Source: Bacillota bacterium (GTDB taxonomy: Bacteria > Bacillota > Clostridia > Peptostreptococcales > Anaerovoracaceae). From it: a DNA stretch of 6,520 nucleotides. The position numbers were made by a program, and so were the translations under genes. Positions 5,814-6,520 of this stretch are shown in pieces; positions within the stretch are counted from its first letter, which is position 1, and each line of letters opens with the position of its first letter. The notes under the pieces were generated by a model. It was given only the letters and a program-made list of their open reading frames with translations, did not search any database and was not told where the DNA came from. The DNA is taken from NCBI GenBank assembly GCA_029266295.1, contig JAQSXD010000215.1:1-6520 (forward strand), read 5' to 3'.

Positions 5814-6224
5814 ATGCCAAAATCGATTATAAGAGGATATTACGAGGATTTGGAGCAAAAGAAGGTCATCGGCAAGAAGTGCAATCAATGTGGTAAGATA
5901 ACATTTCCGCCCACAGCAATCTGTGAACACTGCGGAAGCAGAGAGATTGAGACCTTTGAACTGACAGGAGAAGGAGAACTTCTCTTCGTATCTCATAGTA
6001 TGGCTCCGCCTCCAAATCCCAGATTCAATAAACTTGCACCTTATGCCTATGGTCACGTAAAGCTGAAGGAAGGTGTTTTCGTACAGGGGATTGTAACAGG
6101 GGTGGGAATCGATCCAGCCAGCCTGGAAGAATGGTATCACAAGTGCCCCGTTAAAGTAGTCCCGGATATTATTGATGCAGAAGGACTGTCCATATTGGCG
6201 TTTAAAATTATCGAATCGCAGTGA
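5814..6224 (+). CDS. DUF35-type zinc-ribbon/OB-fold protein, thiolase partner
   Basis: This 136-aa protein has an N-terminal helix (Y-Y-E-D-L-E-Q-K-K, 9-17), then a rubredoxin-like zinc ribbon with C-x2-C-x10-C-x2-C (Cys23, 26, 37 and 40). It is followed by an OB-fold (about 48-135) containing the family-typical G-E-G-E-L-L-F-V-S-H-S stretch and P-Y-A-Y-G-H-V-K-L (76-84). Proteins of this family sit beside SCP2-type thiolases. In archaeal acetoacetyl-CoA thiolase/HMG-CoA synthase complexes the DUF35 subunit bridges the two enzymes and contributes to the CoA tunnel. BbsA is the equivalent in anaerobic toluene degradation. AGGAGGT at 5801-5807 overlaps the thiolase stop codon and lies six bases before the ATG, so the two genes are translationally linked, as expected for a fixed-ratio complex. 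All four zinc cysteines are present. Family and partnership are well supported. Confidence 0.9.
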   Translation: MPKSIIRGYYEDLEQKKVIGKKCNQCGKITFPPTAICEHCGSREIETFELTGEGELLFVSHSMAPPPNPRFNKLAPYAYGHVKLKEGVFVQGIVTGVGIDPASLEEWYHKCPVKVVPDIIDAEGLSILAFKIIESQ

Positions 6225-6230
6225 ATGAAT

Positions 6231-6235
6231 AGAGG
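6231..6235 (+). promoter_or_regulatory. Ribosome binding site that decides the ACP start
   Basis: AGAGG lies seven bases before the ATG at 6243. An upstream in-frame ATG at 6225 directly follows the preceding stop and has no Shine-Dalgarno sequence before it. The shorter form starts M-T-D-F-E-K, as carrier proteins often do. Confidence 0.55.
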
Positions 6236-6242
6236 TAAAGAC

Positions 6243-6482
6243 ATGACTGACTTTGAAAAAGATGTAATTGAAATTATTGCAAAGGTGGCCAAGAAAGATT
6301 CGTCAGAACTGGAACTGACCACAAGACTGGCGGAAGATCTGATGCTAAAATCCATGAGTCGTATTGAGCTAGCCGCTCTTTTGGACAGCAAGTTTGAAAC
6401 CGCAACTTCCAACTTCGAAATCCGGATGCCAAAGACAGTTTCAGAAGTAATTCAGCTGGTTGAGGGAAAACGGAACGGTTAA
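6243..6482 (+). CDS. Acyl carrier protein, divergent, in the thiolase operon
   Basis: This 79-aa acidic helical protein (85 aa if the ATG at 6225 is used) has the length and pattern of an acyl carrier protein. It has an N-terminal helix F-E-K-D-V-I-E-I-I-A-K-V (4-15), a loop ending E-D-L-M-L-K-S-M-S-R-I-E-L-A-A-L-L-D (31-48), and a final helix T-V-S-E-V-I-Q-L-V (65-73). Aligned with the canonical D-L-G-x-D-S-L-x-x-x-E-L motif, Ser37 falls at the phosphopantetheine attachment site. The preceding Asp is replaced by Lys and the Gly by Met, so it is not the housekeeping fatty-acid ACP. Its place after the thiolase and its DUF35 partner suggests that it carries the acyl substrate or product of that pathway. 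It needs a phosphopantetheinyl transferase encoded elsewhere. The ACP family is well supported; its partner enzymes are inferred from context. Confidence 0.85.
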   Translation: MTDFEKDVIEIIAKVAKKDSSELELTTRLAEDLMLKSMSRIELAALLDSKFETATSNFEIRMPKTVSEVIQLVEGKRNG

Positions 6483-6486
6483 GTGT

Positions 6487-6520
6487 ATGGATATCATAAC
6501 GGAATTAAAGAATAAAGCAA
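6487..6520 (+). CDS. N-terminal start of the next operon gene, possibly an acyl-activating ligase (partial)
   Basis: An ATG four bases after the ACP stop opens a frame that runs off the right edge. Only 11 residues are visible, M-D-I-I-T-E-L-K-N-K-A. A short amphipathic helix of this kind is common at the start of AMP-forming acyl-CoA or acyl-ACP ligases, and such an enzyme would fit an operon with a carrier protein and a thiolase. Eleven residues cannot establish this. No strong Shine-Dalgarno sequence is present, so translation may be coupled to the ACP gene. Confidence 0.4.
   Translation, partial: MDIITELKNKA

Noticed and set aside
1..6520. Insertion sequences, phage genes, a defence system or CRISPR repeats.
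   Set aside because: No transposase, integrase, nuclease or regularly spaced repeat was seen; all coding space is explained by the pilus, regulator and thiolase genes.

Overview
The window looks like a chromosomal segment of an anaerobic Firmicute of the class Clostridia. The reasons are moderate G+C content, purine-rich GGAGG-type ribosome binding sites before most genes, tightly packed short operons, a divergent clostridial-type Tad pilus locus, and an acyl-CoA/acyl-ACP gene set. The genus cannot be told from the sequence alone. There are no rRNA or tRNA genes, no CRISPR array, and no insertion sequence or recognisable mobile element.

Region 1 (about 1-3218, + strand) is the distal part of a Tad/Flp-type (type II/IV secretion-like) pilus operon. 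It starts with the C-terminal end of a protein that is probably the secretion ATPase. Next come two polytopic membrane proteins of TadB and TadC type (T2SSF-like platform proteins). These are followed by four small single-pass proteins of 45, 48, 137 and 148 aa. All four begin MK(Q/V)-x-IV followed directly by a hydrophobic segment, and they look like pilin/pseudopilin-type subunits (the last is TadE/TadG-like). The 45- and 48-aa genes are real-looking genes with good ribosome binding sites, but they are short enough to be missed by automatic annotation.

Region 2 (3219-4531) holds an AraC-family regulator on the minus strand, convergent with the pilus operon and divergent from the next operon. 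The 268-bp intergenic space to its right contains a cluster of small palindromes, a candidate promoter and the leader of the next operon.

Region 3 (4532-6520, + strand) is an operon of a non-canonical SCP2/archaeal-type thiolase, a DUF35 zinc-ribbon/OB-fold partner protein, an acyl carrier protein, and the first codons of a further gene that may be an acyl-activating ligase. The thiolase + DUF35 pair is a known architecture (archaeal acetoacetyl-CoA thiolase/HMG-CoA synthase complexes, BbsAB of anaerobic toluene degradation, PhlB/PhlC of diacetylphloroglucinol synthesis). The dedicated ACP next to it is unusual and suggests C-C bond formation or cleavage on a carrier-bound acyl group. The divergent AraC protein is the obvious candidate regulator. 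The substrate cannot be inferred from this window.
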